This document shows, piece after piece, positions 1-5,124 of a stretch of DNA of 5,124 bases. Under the pieces are notes generated by a model. The model saw only the letters and a program-made list of their open reading frames with translations, had not been told where the DNA came from and ran no database searches. The position numbers and the translations under genes are program-made. The stretch spans positions 1 through 5,124 of the forward strand of contig DASPTB010000185.1 in the NCBI GenBank assembly GCA_035623615.1, in the 5' to 3' direction. The DNA is from DASPTB01 sp035623615. Lineage in GTDB: Bacteria; Actinomycetota; UBA4738. Every line of letters begins with the position of its first letter. Positions within the stretch are counted from its first letter, which is position 1.

Positions 1-446
1 GGCGACTCGGGCAGGCGCCGGACGGCGAGGTACCCCAGGTAGAGCAGCAGCAGGATCGCCGTCGTCGTGAGGCGCGGATCCCACGTCCACCACGCGCCCC
101 ACACCGGCTTGCCCCACAGCATGCCGAGCGCGATCGTGAGCGCGGTGAACAGCACGCCGGCTTCCGCCGACGCCGCGGCGAGCCGGTCCCATCGGATGCG
201 CTTGGTCGCCAGGTACGCGATCGAGGCGACGAACACCACGAAGAACGAGAGGTACGCGAGCCAGGCGGCCGGCACGTGCACGTACATCAGCCGCTGCACG
301 TTCCCCTGCGAGGCGTCGGGCGGCACGACCAGGAGCGACATGACGGCGGTGACCGCGATCGCGACGAGCGAGGCCCATCCCAGGACCTTCTCCCCCGTTC
401 GCGCCGTCATCCTCCCGATGAGGCGCTCACCGGTCGAGATCTTCAT
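1..446 (-). CDS. ccmC: Haem exporter/haem-handling protein CcmC, 5' part (runs off window)
   Basis: CcmC is an inner-membrane protein of System I cytochrome c maturation. It binds haem in a tryptophan-rich periplasmic loop and passes it to the haem chaperone CcmE, working with CcmA and CcmB. The first 148 residues are visible; the Escherichia coli protein is about 245, so the C-terminal part lies outside the window. Seen in the translation: hydrophobic segments at about 22-40, 59-80, 95-110 and 129-141; the motif MYVHVPAAW (54-62), whose His57 matches the family's first haem-ligand histidine; and the WWD-type signature WGKPVWGAWWTWDPRLTT (111-128). The ATG at 446-444 is preceded by GGAGG six bases upstream, inside the end of ccmB, and follows the ccmB stop by one base. 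CcsA/ResC of System II shares the WWD domain, but the short N-terminus, the HVPAAW motif and the ccmA-ccmB context favour CcmC. The reading frame is open to the edge. Confidence 0.93.
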   Translation of the reverse strand, partial: MKISTGERLIGRMTARTGEKVLGWASLVAIAVTAVMSLLVVPPDASQGNVQRLMYVHVPAAWLAYLSFFVVFVASIAYLATKRIRWDRLAAASAEAGVLFTALTIALGMLWGKPVWGAWWTWDPRLTTTAILLLLYLGYLAVRRLPES

Positions 447-447
447 G

Positions 448-1122
448 TCAGTCCTCCACCAGGTACTCGAACACGATCGTCCCGGCCGCGAGAAAGACGA
501 CGTCGAACGCGACCAGCAGCGCGAGCCATCCGCCCGCCTGCGATCCCAACCCGGCGAGTGCCAGCGACGTCGCTTTGACGCCGGACAGCAGCACGGGAAC
601 GGCGAGCGGCAGCACCAGCAAGGGGACGATGGCCTCGCGCGCCCGCGGAGACTCGGTCAGCACGCCGAACAGGCTCCCGACGGCCGCCAGCCCGATGGTT
701 CCCAGCAGGCACGCCGCGACCACGATCCCCGCGTCGCCGCCAAGCGAGACGTCGAACAGGGCGGCCACGAGGACGAGCACCGCGGCCCACAGGACCACGA
801 GCTGCGCCGCCACTGCGGCCGCCTTGCCGAGGAACACCGCGGCCTTGTCGATCGGTGCGAGCACAAGACCTTCGAGCGCGCCGTCCTCGCCCTCGGCCTC
901 GTAGGAGCGGCGGAACGCGAGCACCGAGGCGAACAGCATCGCGAGCCAGAGCAACCCGGGCGCGGTCTGCCGCAAGAGCGTTCGGCCCGGGCCGATCGAC
1001 AGGCCGAACGCGATCAGGAGGGTCGCCGCGAAGGGCAGGATCGTCCCGAGCGCGTGACGGCCGCGGACCTCGATGCGGAGGTCCTTGGCGGCGATCGTGC
1101 CGGCCTGTCGCACGAGCGTCAT
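448..1122 (-). CDS. ccmB: Haem exporter permease CcmB
   Basis: CcmB is the membrane permease partner of the CcmA ATPase in System I cytochrome c biogenesis. The complex uses ATP hydrolysis to release holo-CcmE from CcmC so that haem can reach apocytochrome c. The 224-residue product is close to the usual length of about 220. About six hydrophobic helices are visible (roughly 27-43, 55-70, 100-122, 130-154, 164-183, 196-218). The family-typical charged loop after the second helix is present (RRSYEAEGEDGALEGLVLAP, 71-90), as is the R-x-x-A-I-V-P-L-L-V-L-P-L...P-V-L-L stretch at 162-179. The ATG at 1122-1120 overlaps the ccmA stop as ATGA and has GGAGG nine bases upstream, so ccmA and ccmB are probably translationally coupled. 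The TGA stop is one base before the ccmC ATG. The frame is intact and nothing is unusual. Confidence 0.93.
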   Translation of the reverse strand: MTLVRQAGTIAAKDLRIEVRGRHALGTILPFAATLLIAFGLSIGPGRTLLRQTAPGLLWLAMLFASVLAFRRSYEAEGEDGALEGLVLAPIDKAAVFLGKAAAVAAQLVVLWAAVLVLVAALFDVSLGGDAGIVVAACLLGTIGLAAVGSLFGVLTESPRAREAIVPLLVLPLAVPVLLSGVKATSLALAGLGSQAGGWLALLVAFDVVFLAAGTIVFEYLVED

Positions 1123-1841
1123 GGCCGGGGGCCTCCGGCCGTCGGATCCGGGACGATCCGGCCGCCGTCCATGTAGAGCGTCCTGCCCGCCGAGCCGCCC
1201 CGCGTCGGGTCGTGCGTCGCCAGGACCACCGTGGCGCCGCGAGCCGCCGTGCGCGCAACGAGAGCGTCGACGGCCTCCTTCGCCTCGTCGTCCAGCCCCG
1301 CATAGGGCTCGTCAAGCAGGAGCAGAGCGGGCTCCCGCAGCGTCGCGCGGGCGACGGCGACGCGCTGGCGCATTCCCTGGGAATACCCGCGAACGCGCTC
1401 GTCGGCCGCGGCGGCGAGCCCCACGGACTCGAGCGCACCGTCGACGCGCCCGGGATCGAGGCCAGTCAGCCGGGCCCAGAAGCGCAGGTTCTCCCGCCCG
1501 GACAGGTCCTCGTAGAGGCGCGTCGTGTGGCCGATGAGCTCGATCCGGCGCCGGATCTCGTCGCGGCCGCGATCGAGGGGGAAGCCGAGGACCGATCCGG
1601 ATCCGTAGGTGGGCGACAGCACGGTCGCGAGGATCGCGAGCAGGGTGCTCTTGCCGGCCCCATTGGGCCCGCGCACCAGCAGCACCTCGCCCCGCGCCAC
1701 CTCGAGATCCACGCGGACCAGTGCCGGCGTCACGCCGAAGACGCGCGTCACCCGGGACAGTGAGACCGCAGCCTCCTCAGCCGGGACGGCAGGCTCGTTT
1801 GGCGCGGTGAGCAGCACGTTCGAGGTCGAAGAGGGTGCCAC
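1119..1841 (-). CDS. ccmA: Haem exporter ATP-binding subunit CcmA
   Basis: CcmA is the cytoplasmic ATPase of the CcmABC complex of System I cytochrome c maturation. All ABC motifs are visible in the 240-residue product: Walker A GPNGAGKST (58-66); the IGH-x(3)-LYEDLSGRENLRFW region (103-122), where CcmA proteins carry a characteristic Gly-His; signature YSQGMRQR (153-160); Walker B LLLLDEP (173-179) with the D-loop AGLD (181-184); and the switch histidine in LATHD (H210). The conserved fold starts near residue 26, so there is an N-terminal extension of about 25 residues. The GTG at 1841-1839 has no clear Shine-Dalgarno site. An in-frame TGA lies six bases upstream of it, so the start cannot be earlier. 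A later GTG (codon 9 or 31) is possible, though codon 31 would cut into the first strand. The gene begins 12 bases after the stop of the MBL/rhodanese gene and overlaps ccmB by four bases. Confidence 0.93.
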   Translation of the reverse strand: MAPSSTSNVLLTAPNEPAVPAEEAAVSLSRVTRVFGVTPALVRVDLEVARGEVLLVRGPNGAGKSTLLAILATVLSPTYGSGSVLGFPLDRGRDEIRRRIELIGHTTRLYEDLSGRENLRFWARLTGLDPGRVDGALESVGLAAAADERVRGYSQGMRQRVAVARATLREPALLLLDEPYAGLDDEAKEAVDALVARTAARGATVVLATHDPTRGGSAGRTLYMDGGRIVPDPTAGGPRP

Positions 1842-1853
1842 GGCGCGTCAAGG

Positions 1854-3266
1854 CTATCGCACGGCCCGTGCTTGCGGGGAGGGGCCGGCCGTCGCCCGAG
1901 GAGGGCACTCGGCCATGAGGTCGGTGACGCCTCGCTCGGACACGAGGCGCACCTGGCGCCCGTCCGCGTCGAGGATGCTCGCGGCGATCGACGCGCGGAG
2001 TCCGCTCGCGCAGATGATCCACGGCACGCGGTCGCGCGGCACCTCGCCGAGCCGCCTCGGGAGGTCGGCCACGAACAGGCCCATGCTGCCCTCCGCCATC
2101 CCCTCCCGGTGCTCGACCTCCTGACGGACGTCGAGGATGAACGGGTCGGCACCGGCGCGGATTTCGCTGCACAGCTCGTCGAGACCCGCGACCGGATAGG
2201 AGGAGACGGGCCGCCCGCTCGCCTGCCACGCGTCGATGCCACCGGCGACGTGTCCCCGCAGGTTCTCGAAGCCGATGCGGAACAGCTGGATTGCCGCGCG
2301 TGCGGCCGACCCGGCTTCCGGGTCGGGCGCAACCAGGACGAGTGGTTCGTCCGGCGCGAAGAGCCACCCGACGTACGCGGAGAACGAGCCTCCGATCTCG
2401 ACGTTCGTGGAGCCCGGGATGTGTGTCTCGGCGAAGCAGGCGCGGTCGCGGCCGTCCACGACGCGTGCGCCCGACGCGATCAACGCCTCAACCTCCTCCG
2501 GATCGAGCGGCGGGACCGCGGGTGGCCCTCCGGCGACCCGCGGACCCGCACGGTTGATCGGCGCCATGTGCGGGTAGTACGCGGGATACCGCGGAAGGTC
2601 GGCGGTGCGGAGCCGCACGAAGTCGCCCTCGTCGCCGATCGCGAGCGCCTGGTTGGCGAGCCGCTCCGCCGCGATCGTGGAGGTCCTCGCGCCGCTGCCC
2701 GAGCCCGCCGAGCAGAAGCTGCCGGCGCCGTGGGTAGGGAGCACGCGAACGTCGCCGGGGAGCCCCCCGATACGACGCAGCGAGCGGAACTGCGCGCGGG
2801 AGAGCTCATCGGTTCGCTCGGGCCCGAGGAGGTCCGTCCGGCCGGCCGCTCCCACGATGAGGCTGCCTCCGGTGAGAACGGCGACCGGGTCCGGCGAATC
2901 CCCCTCCCGCACCACGTACGACATGTGCTCGGGCGTGTGGCCCGGGGTGTGCCACGCCGTCAGCGAGACCGCGCCGGCGCGGATCTCGTCGCCGTCCTCC
3001 ACGGGGCGGTGCGGGAACGCGTAGCCGCCCAGCGCGGGCGCGGCGATCTCCGCGCCGGTCGCCGCCCGCACCTCGCACGCCCCCGACACGTAGTCGTTGT
3101 GGACGTGGGTCTCGACGACGCCGCGGATGCGCGCGTGGCGCGCCTCCGCGGCGGCGACGAAGCGCCACCCGTCTCGCTGGGGGTCGACGACGAGGGCCTC
3201 CCCGTCGGAGACCAGGACGTAGCTGGTGTCCCCCAGCTCAACGGTGACCAGGACCTCGAGCTCCAC
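1854..3266 (-). CDS. MBL-fold hydrolase fused to two rhodanese domains (persulfide dioxygenase-like)
   Basis: This 470-residue protein belongs to the MBL/rhodanese fusions related to ETHE1 and CstB, which oxidise or transfer sulfane sulfur from low-molecular-weight persulfides in sulfide detoxification. It is probably cytoplasmic, as no signal peptide is seen. The MBL domain (about 1-240) has THVHNDYVSG (53-62), AWHTPGH (104-110), TGGSLIVGAAGRTD (132-145) and PTHGAGSFCSAG (177-188). The first rhodanese domain (about 254-352) has VVDGRD (269-274) and AETHIPGSTNV but no cysteine in its active-site loop (VLVAPDPE), so it looks catalytically dead. The second (about 358-453) has ILDVRQEVE and the loop CASGLRAS with Cys419. 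Relative to ETHE1, the third iron ligand of the TGD motif is Gly134, and HxHxDH reads HxHxDY, so the exact activity is uncertain. The GTG at 3266-3264 is preceded by GGAGG (four-base spacing). The gene is divergent from coxB and 12 bases upstream of ccmA. Confidence 0.85.
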   Translation of the reverse strand: MELEVLVTVELGDTSYVLVSDGEALVVDPQRDGWRFVAAAEARHARIRGVVETHVHNDYVSGACEVRAATGAEIAAPALGGYAFPHRPVEDGDEIRAGAVSLTAWHTPGHTPEHMSYVVREGDSPDPVAVLTGGSLIVGAAGRTDLLGPERTDELSRAQFRSLRRIGGLPGDVRVLPTHGAGSFCSAGSGSGARTSTIAAERLANQALAIGDEGDFVRLRTADLPRYPAYYPHMAPINRAGPRVAGGPPAVPPLDPEEVEALIASGARVVDGRDRACFAETHIPGSTNVEIGGSFSAYVGWLFAPDEPLVLVAPDPEAGSAARAAIQLFRIGFENLRGHVAGGIDAWQASGRPVSSYPVAGLDELCSEIRAGADPFILDVRQEVEHREGMAEGSMGLFVADLPRRLGEVPRDRVPWIICASGLRASIAASILDADGRQVRLVSERGVTDLMAECPPRATAGPSPQARAVR

Positions 3267-3270
3267 GGCG

Positions 3271-3275
3271 CCTCC
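3271..3275 (-). promoter_or_regulatory. Ribosome binding site of the MBL/rhodanese gene
   Basis: On the minus strand GGAGG lies four bases before the GTG at 3266. It supports this GTG as the start. The spacing is a little short but usable, and the protein's first conserved strand begins directly after it. Confidence 0.6.
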
Positions 3276-3294
3276 GCTTCACCCTACCCCGCCG

Positions 3295-3330
3295 CCCCTC
3301 GCTGCGAGAATGACGGGCTGCGACGAGGGG
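3295..3330. repeat. Inverted repeat with internal direct repeats; possible operator
   Basis: CCCCTCG at 3295-3301 is exactly complementary to CGAGGGG at 3324-3330, with a 22-base spacer. Within and touching the spacer, GCTGCGA occurs at 3301-3307 and again at 3317-3323, a 16-base period. A smaller hairpin-like CTCGC-T-GCGAG lies at 3298-3308. The element sits midway between the two divergent start codons, where an operator would be expected. In such GC-rich DNA short repeats can arise by chance, so the regulatory role is only a suggestion. Confidence 0.35.
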
Positions 3331-3355
3331 AGTTGCCCAGTGCCTGCCCGGGACC

Positions 3356-3360
3356 GGAGG
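3356..3360 (+). promoter_or_regulatory. Ribosome binding site deciding the coxB start
   Basis: GGAGG lies 11 bases before the GTG at 3372. The coxB frame is open far upstream, through the antisense of the neighbouring gene, so the start must be chosen on this signal and on the N-terminal lipoprotein signal that follows. Both point to GTG 3372. Confidence 0.6.
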
Positions 3361-3371
3361 ATAGGGAACCC

Positions 3372-4163
3372 GTGAGCCCACCGAGGGAGCGTCGACCCGC
3401 ACCACCGGGGCGCCGTCGCGCGAATGCGCGGCTCCGCGCCGCCGCCGGCTCGCTCGTGCTGGTGACGCTCACGGCTTGCGACTTCGGGGCGCCGCCGGGC
3501 GCGTCGACGCAGGGAAAGACGATCGCCGACCTGTACCACGTGCTCTGGTACTTCGCGATTCCCGTCGGCGTGGTCGTGTACGGCCTGATCCTCTGGTCGA
3601 TTTTCCGGTACCGGAAACGGCCCGGCGACGGCGAGTCGCTGCCGAAGCAGACGCGCTACGCGGCCAAGCTCGAAGTGACGTACACGGTCATCCCGATCCT
3701 GATGGTGGTCGCGATCTTCGGGTTCACGTATCACGCCGAGCAGAAGGTCGACCACCTCGCGCCCAACCCGGCGCTCACGGTGGAGGTCGATGCGTTCCAG
3801 TGGCAATGGCGGTTCACGTACCCGGAGCAGGGCATCACCGTGGTGGGGACGCCCGGGCACATCCCCACGCTCGTGCTCCCCGCGGGTGAGACCACGCAGA
3901 TCGTTCTGCGCTCGGAGGACGTCGTGCACGCTTTCTACGTGCCCGCCTTCCTTTTCCAGCGCCAGGCGATCCCCGGCGTCGTCAACCGCTTCGATCTCAC
4001 CGTGCCGGCGCCCGGCGTGTGGCCGGGCGTCTGCTCGCTCTACTGCGGGTTGGATCACACGTCGATGGACTTCACCGTTCGCGCGGTCGACCCCACCGAG
4101 TTCCAGAACTGGGTCGCCGGCGAGCGAGCGGATGCGGGCTCCACCGGAGGGACGTCGCCGTGA
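3372..4163 (+). CDS. coxB: Cytochrome c oxidase subunit II (CuA subunit), lipoprotein
   Basis: Subunit II takes electrons from cytochrome c through its binuclear CuA centre and passes them to haem a in subunit I. The 263-residue product starts with an Arg-rich stretch, a hydrophobic signal and the lipobox LTAC (33-36), so Cys36 is probably lipidated. Two membrane helices follow (about 56-78 and 104-119). The cupredoxin domain then carries the aromatic electron-entry patch FQWQWRFTYP (142-151). The copper ligands visible are His186 (VVHAFYVP), Cys221, Cys225, His229 and Met232 in CSLYCGLDHTSM. The usual Glu between the cysteines, which binds copper by its backbone and Mg by its side chain in aa3 oxidases, is Leu223. 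No CXXCH haem motif is present, so this is not a caa3-type fusion. Start GTG 3372 is chosen for the GGAGG 11 bases upstream and the lipobox distance. The stop overlaps the coxA start (GTGA). Confidence 0.94.
   Translation: MSPPRERRPAPPGRRRANARLRAAAGSLVLVTLTACDFGAPPGASTQGKTIADLYHVLWYFAIPVGVVVYGLILWSIFRYRKRPGDGESLPKQTRYAAKLEVTYTVIPILMVVAIFGFTYHAEQKVDHLAPNPALTVEVDAFQWQWRFTYPEQGITVVGTPGHIPTLVLPAGETTQIVLRSEDVVHAFYVPAFLFQRQAIPGVVNRFDLTVPAPGVWPGVCSLYCGLDHTSMDFTVRAVDPTEFQNWVAGERADAGSTGGTSP
4146..4150 (+). promoter_or_regulatory. Ribosome binding site of coxA within the coxB end
   Basis: GGAGG lies nine bases before the GTG at 4160, within the last codons of coxB. It supports the overlapping GTGA start and translational coupling of the two oxidase subunits. 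Confidence 0.65.
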
Positions 4164-5124
4164 GCACGACCGTCGCCGCCCCGCCCGCCGAGCACCCGAA
4201 GACCCGCCCGGGGCTGATCGGCTGGCTGACGACGACCAACCACAAGGAGATCGGGTGGCTCTACCTCGGGGCCACGTTCGTCTTCTTCCTGGCCGGCGGC
4301 TTCCTCGCCCTGCTGATCCGGATCCAGCTCTCCCGCCCCGACATGTCCTTCCTCTCTCGCCAGGAGTACAACCAGATCTTCACCATCCACGGCACGACGA
4401 TGGTGTTCCTGGTCATCGCGCCGATCGGGCTCGGCTTCGCGAACTACTTCGTGCCCTTGCAGATCGGCGCCCCCGACATGGCGTTCCCCCGACTGAACGC
4501 GCTCTCGGTGTGGCTGTTCGTCGGCGGAGGACTGACCATCTACTCATCGTTCCTGTCCTCCCACGGCGCGGCGTCGGCCGGCTGGACGTTCTACGCGCCG
4601 CTGTCGGACAGCCAGTTCAGCCCGGGCGCGGGCACCGACATGTGGATCATGGGAATCCTGTGCGTGAGCACCGGCTCGATCCTCACCGCGGTCAACCTGA
4701 TGGCCACCGTCTTCATGCTGCGCGCCCCCGGGATGACCATGTGGCGGCTGCCCCTGTTCACCTGGAACATGCTGATCACGTCGCTCCTGATCCTGGTGGC
4801 GTTTCCGCCGCTGGCGGCGGCGCTCGCGATGTTGTTCATCGACCGGCACTTCGGCGGGCACTTCTACAACCCGGCGTTCGGGGGGTCGGCGGTCCTGTAC
4901 CAGAACCTGTTCTGGTTCTTCGGGCACCCCGAGGTCTACATCATGGTGCTGCCGTTCTTCGGCATCGTCACGGACGTCATCCCCGTGTTCTCACGCAAGC
5001 CGATCTTCGGCTACGCCGGATTCGTGTTGGCCTCCATGTCGATCGCGGGACTGTCGATGGCGGTGTGGGCCCACCACATGTTCACGACGGGCGTGGTCGA
5101 CAACCCGTTCTTCTCGGGGATGTC
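4160..5124 (+). CDS. coxA: Cytochrome c oxidase subunit I, aa3 type A1, 5' part (runs off window)
   Basis: Subunit I is the catalytic core of the proton-pumping terminal oxidase, holding low-spin haem a and the haem a3/CuB site where O2 is reduced to water. The first 321 residues are visible, about 60% of a typical subunit of roughly 530. The N-terminal TTNHKEIGWLY (24-34) is characteristic. His77 in FTIHGTTM is a haem a ligand. NYFVPLQIGAPDMAFPRLN (95-113) contains the D-channel residues Asn95, Asp106 and Asn113. GHPEVY (255-260) supplies CuB ligand His256, gate Glu258 and cross-link Tyr260, which define class A1. His305-His306 are the other CuB ligands. About seven membrane helices are visible. 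The K-channel lysine and the remaining haem ligands lie beyond the window. The GTG start overlaps the coxB stop by four bases and follows a GGAGG site. The frame is open to the edge with no irregularity. Confidence 0.96.
   Translation, partial: MSTTVAAPPAEHPKTRPGLIGWLTTTNHKEIGWLYLGATFVFFLAGGFLALLIRIQLSRPDMSFLSRQEYNQIFTIHGTTMVFLVIAPIGLGFANYFVPLQIGAPDMAFPRLNALSVWLFVGGGLTIYSSFLSSHGAASAGWTFYAPLSDSQFSPGAGTDMWIMGILCVSTGSILTAVNLMATVFMLRAPGMTMWRLPLFTWNMLITSLLILVAFPPLAAALAMLFIDRHFGGHFYNPAFGGSAVLYQNLFWFFGHPEVYIMVLPFFGIVTDVIPVFSRKPIFGYAGFVLASMSIAGLSMAVWAHHMFTTGVVDNPFFSGM

Larger units (their letters stand above)
3267..3371. promoter_or_regulatory. Divergent intergenic control region
   Basis: This 105-base spacer separates the two outward-reading blocks, so promoters for both must lie here or within the flanking 5' ends. 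It contains the ribosome binding sites of both first genes, a perfect inverted repeat CCCCTCG/CGAGGGG (3295-3301 and 3324-3330) and two GCTGCGA direct repeats (3301-3307 and 3317-3323). I could not define convincing -35/-10 pairs on either strand: a TAGGGT on the minus strand (3286-3281) and a TTGCCC on the plus strand (3333-3338) are isolated. The regulatory role is inferred from gene orientation. Confidence 0.55.

Noticed and set aside
67..1176. 369-codon plus-strand open frame across ccmC and ccmB
   Set aside because: Low-complexity Arg/Gln/Gly/Glu-rich translation with no motif. It lies opposite clear ccmB and ccmC coding sequence on the minus strand.
443..1438. 331-codon minus-strand open frame overlapping ccmA and ccmB in another frame
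   Set aside because: Extremely Arg-rich translation without domains. The ccmA and ccmB frames explain the same DNA with full motif sets.
3281..3286. TAGGGT on the minus strand as a -10 box for the MBL/rhodanese gene
   Set aside because: No good -35 partner at normal spacing, and the implied transcript would begin inside the GGAGG site.
3333..3367. TTGCCC with a downstream TAGGGA as a coxB promoter
   Set aside because: The spacing is too long (about 23 bases), and the implied start would remove the ribosome binding site.
1872..3371. A long open frame reading continuously into coxB on the plus strand, as if coxB had a roughly 500-residue N-terminal extension
   Set aside because: It is antisense to the MBL/rhodanese gene, is Arg/Ala/Gly-rich with no recognisable domain, and the lipobox plus GGAGG place the real coxB start at 3372. 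High GC makes stop codons rare in shadow frames.
3279..4058. 259-codon minus-strand open frame opposite coxB
   Set aside because: Charged, His/Arg/Asp-rich shadow of the CuA subunit frame with no recognisable family.
3372..4163. CoxB as a fused caa3-type subunit with a C-terminal cytochrome c domain
   Set aside because: The protein ends about 30 residues after the CuA loop and no CXXCH motif is present.
4544..4927. Minus-strand open frames opposite coxA
   Set aside because: Mirror-frame artefacts of a highly conserved subunit I coding sequence; no ribosome binding site or domain supports them.

Overview
The window is very GC-rich (roughly 70% by eye, with strong G/C preference at third codon positions) and is filled by six respiration- or sulfur-related genes in two divergent blocks. 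GTG starts are common, Shine-Dalgarno sites are GGAGG, and genes are packed with 1-4 base junctions. High GC, a lipoprotein-type CoxB, a type A1 oxidase, a CcmABC cytochrome c maturation system and an actinobacterial-style MBL/tandem-rhodanese protein together suggest an aerobic, high-GC actinobacterium-like organism. A Thermoleophilia-type soil lineage is one possibility, and other high-GC phyla such as Chloroflexota are not excluded. This placement is an inference from gene style, not from a marker gene.

Left block, minus strand (transcribed right to left): an MBL-fold/tandem-rhodanese protein (3266-1854), then ccmA (1841-1119), ccmB (1122-448) and the first 148 codons of ccmC (446 to the window edge). 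Gaps are 12 bases, a 4-base overlap and 1 base, so the four genes look like one operon. CcmABC is the inner-membrane ABC/haem-handling module of System I cytochrome c maturation. The first gene resembles persulfide dioxygenase/sulfurtransferase fusions of sulfide detoxification.

Right block, plus strand: coxB (3372-4163), encoding cytochrome c oxidase subunit II with a lipobox and a CuA domain, overlaps by four bases with coxA (4160 to the window edge), encoding subunit I of an aa3-type (A1) haem-copper oxidase.

The two blocks diverge from a 105-base spacer (3267-3371). It must hold both sets of start signals and contains a perfect 7-base inverted repeat enclosing two copies of a 7-base direct repeat. 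Functionally the blocks fit together: cytochrome c made by the Ccm system would feed electrons to the oxidase, and the sulfur protein could clear sulfide or persulfides that poison haem-copper oxidases. I saw no RNA genes, CRISPR, insertion sequences or convincing terminators. Nothing here amounts to a clearly new system. The points most worth checking are a non-canonical CuA motif in CoxB, altered metal-ligand positions in the MBL protein, and the divergent control region.
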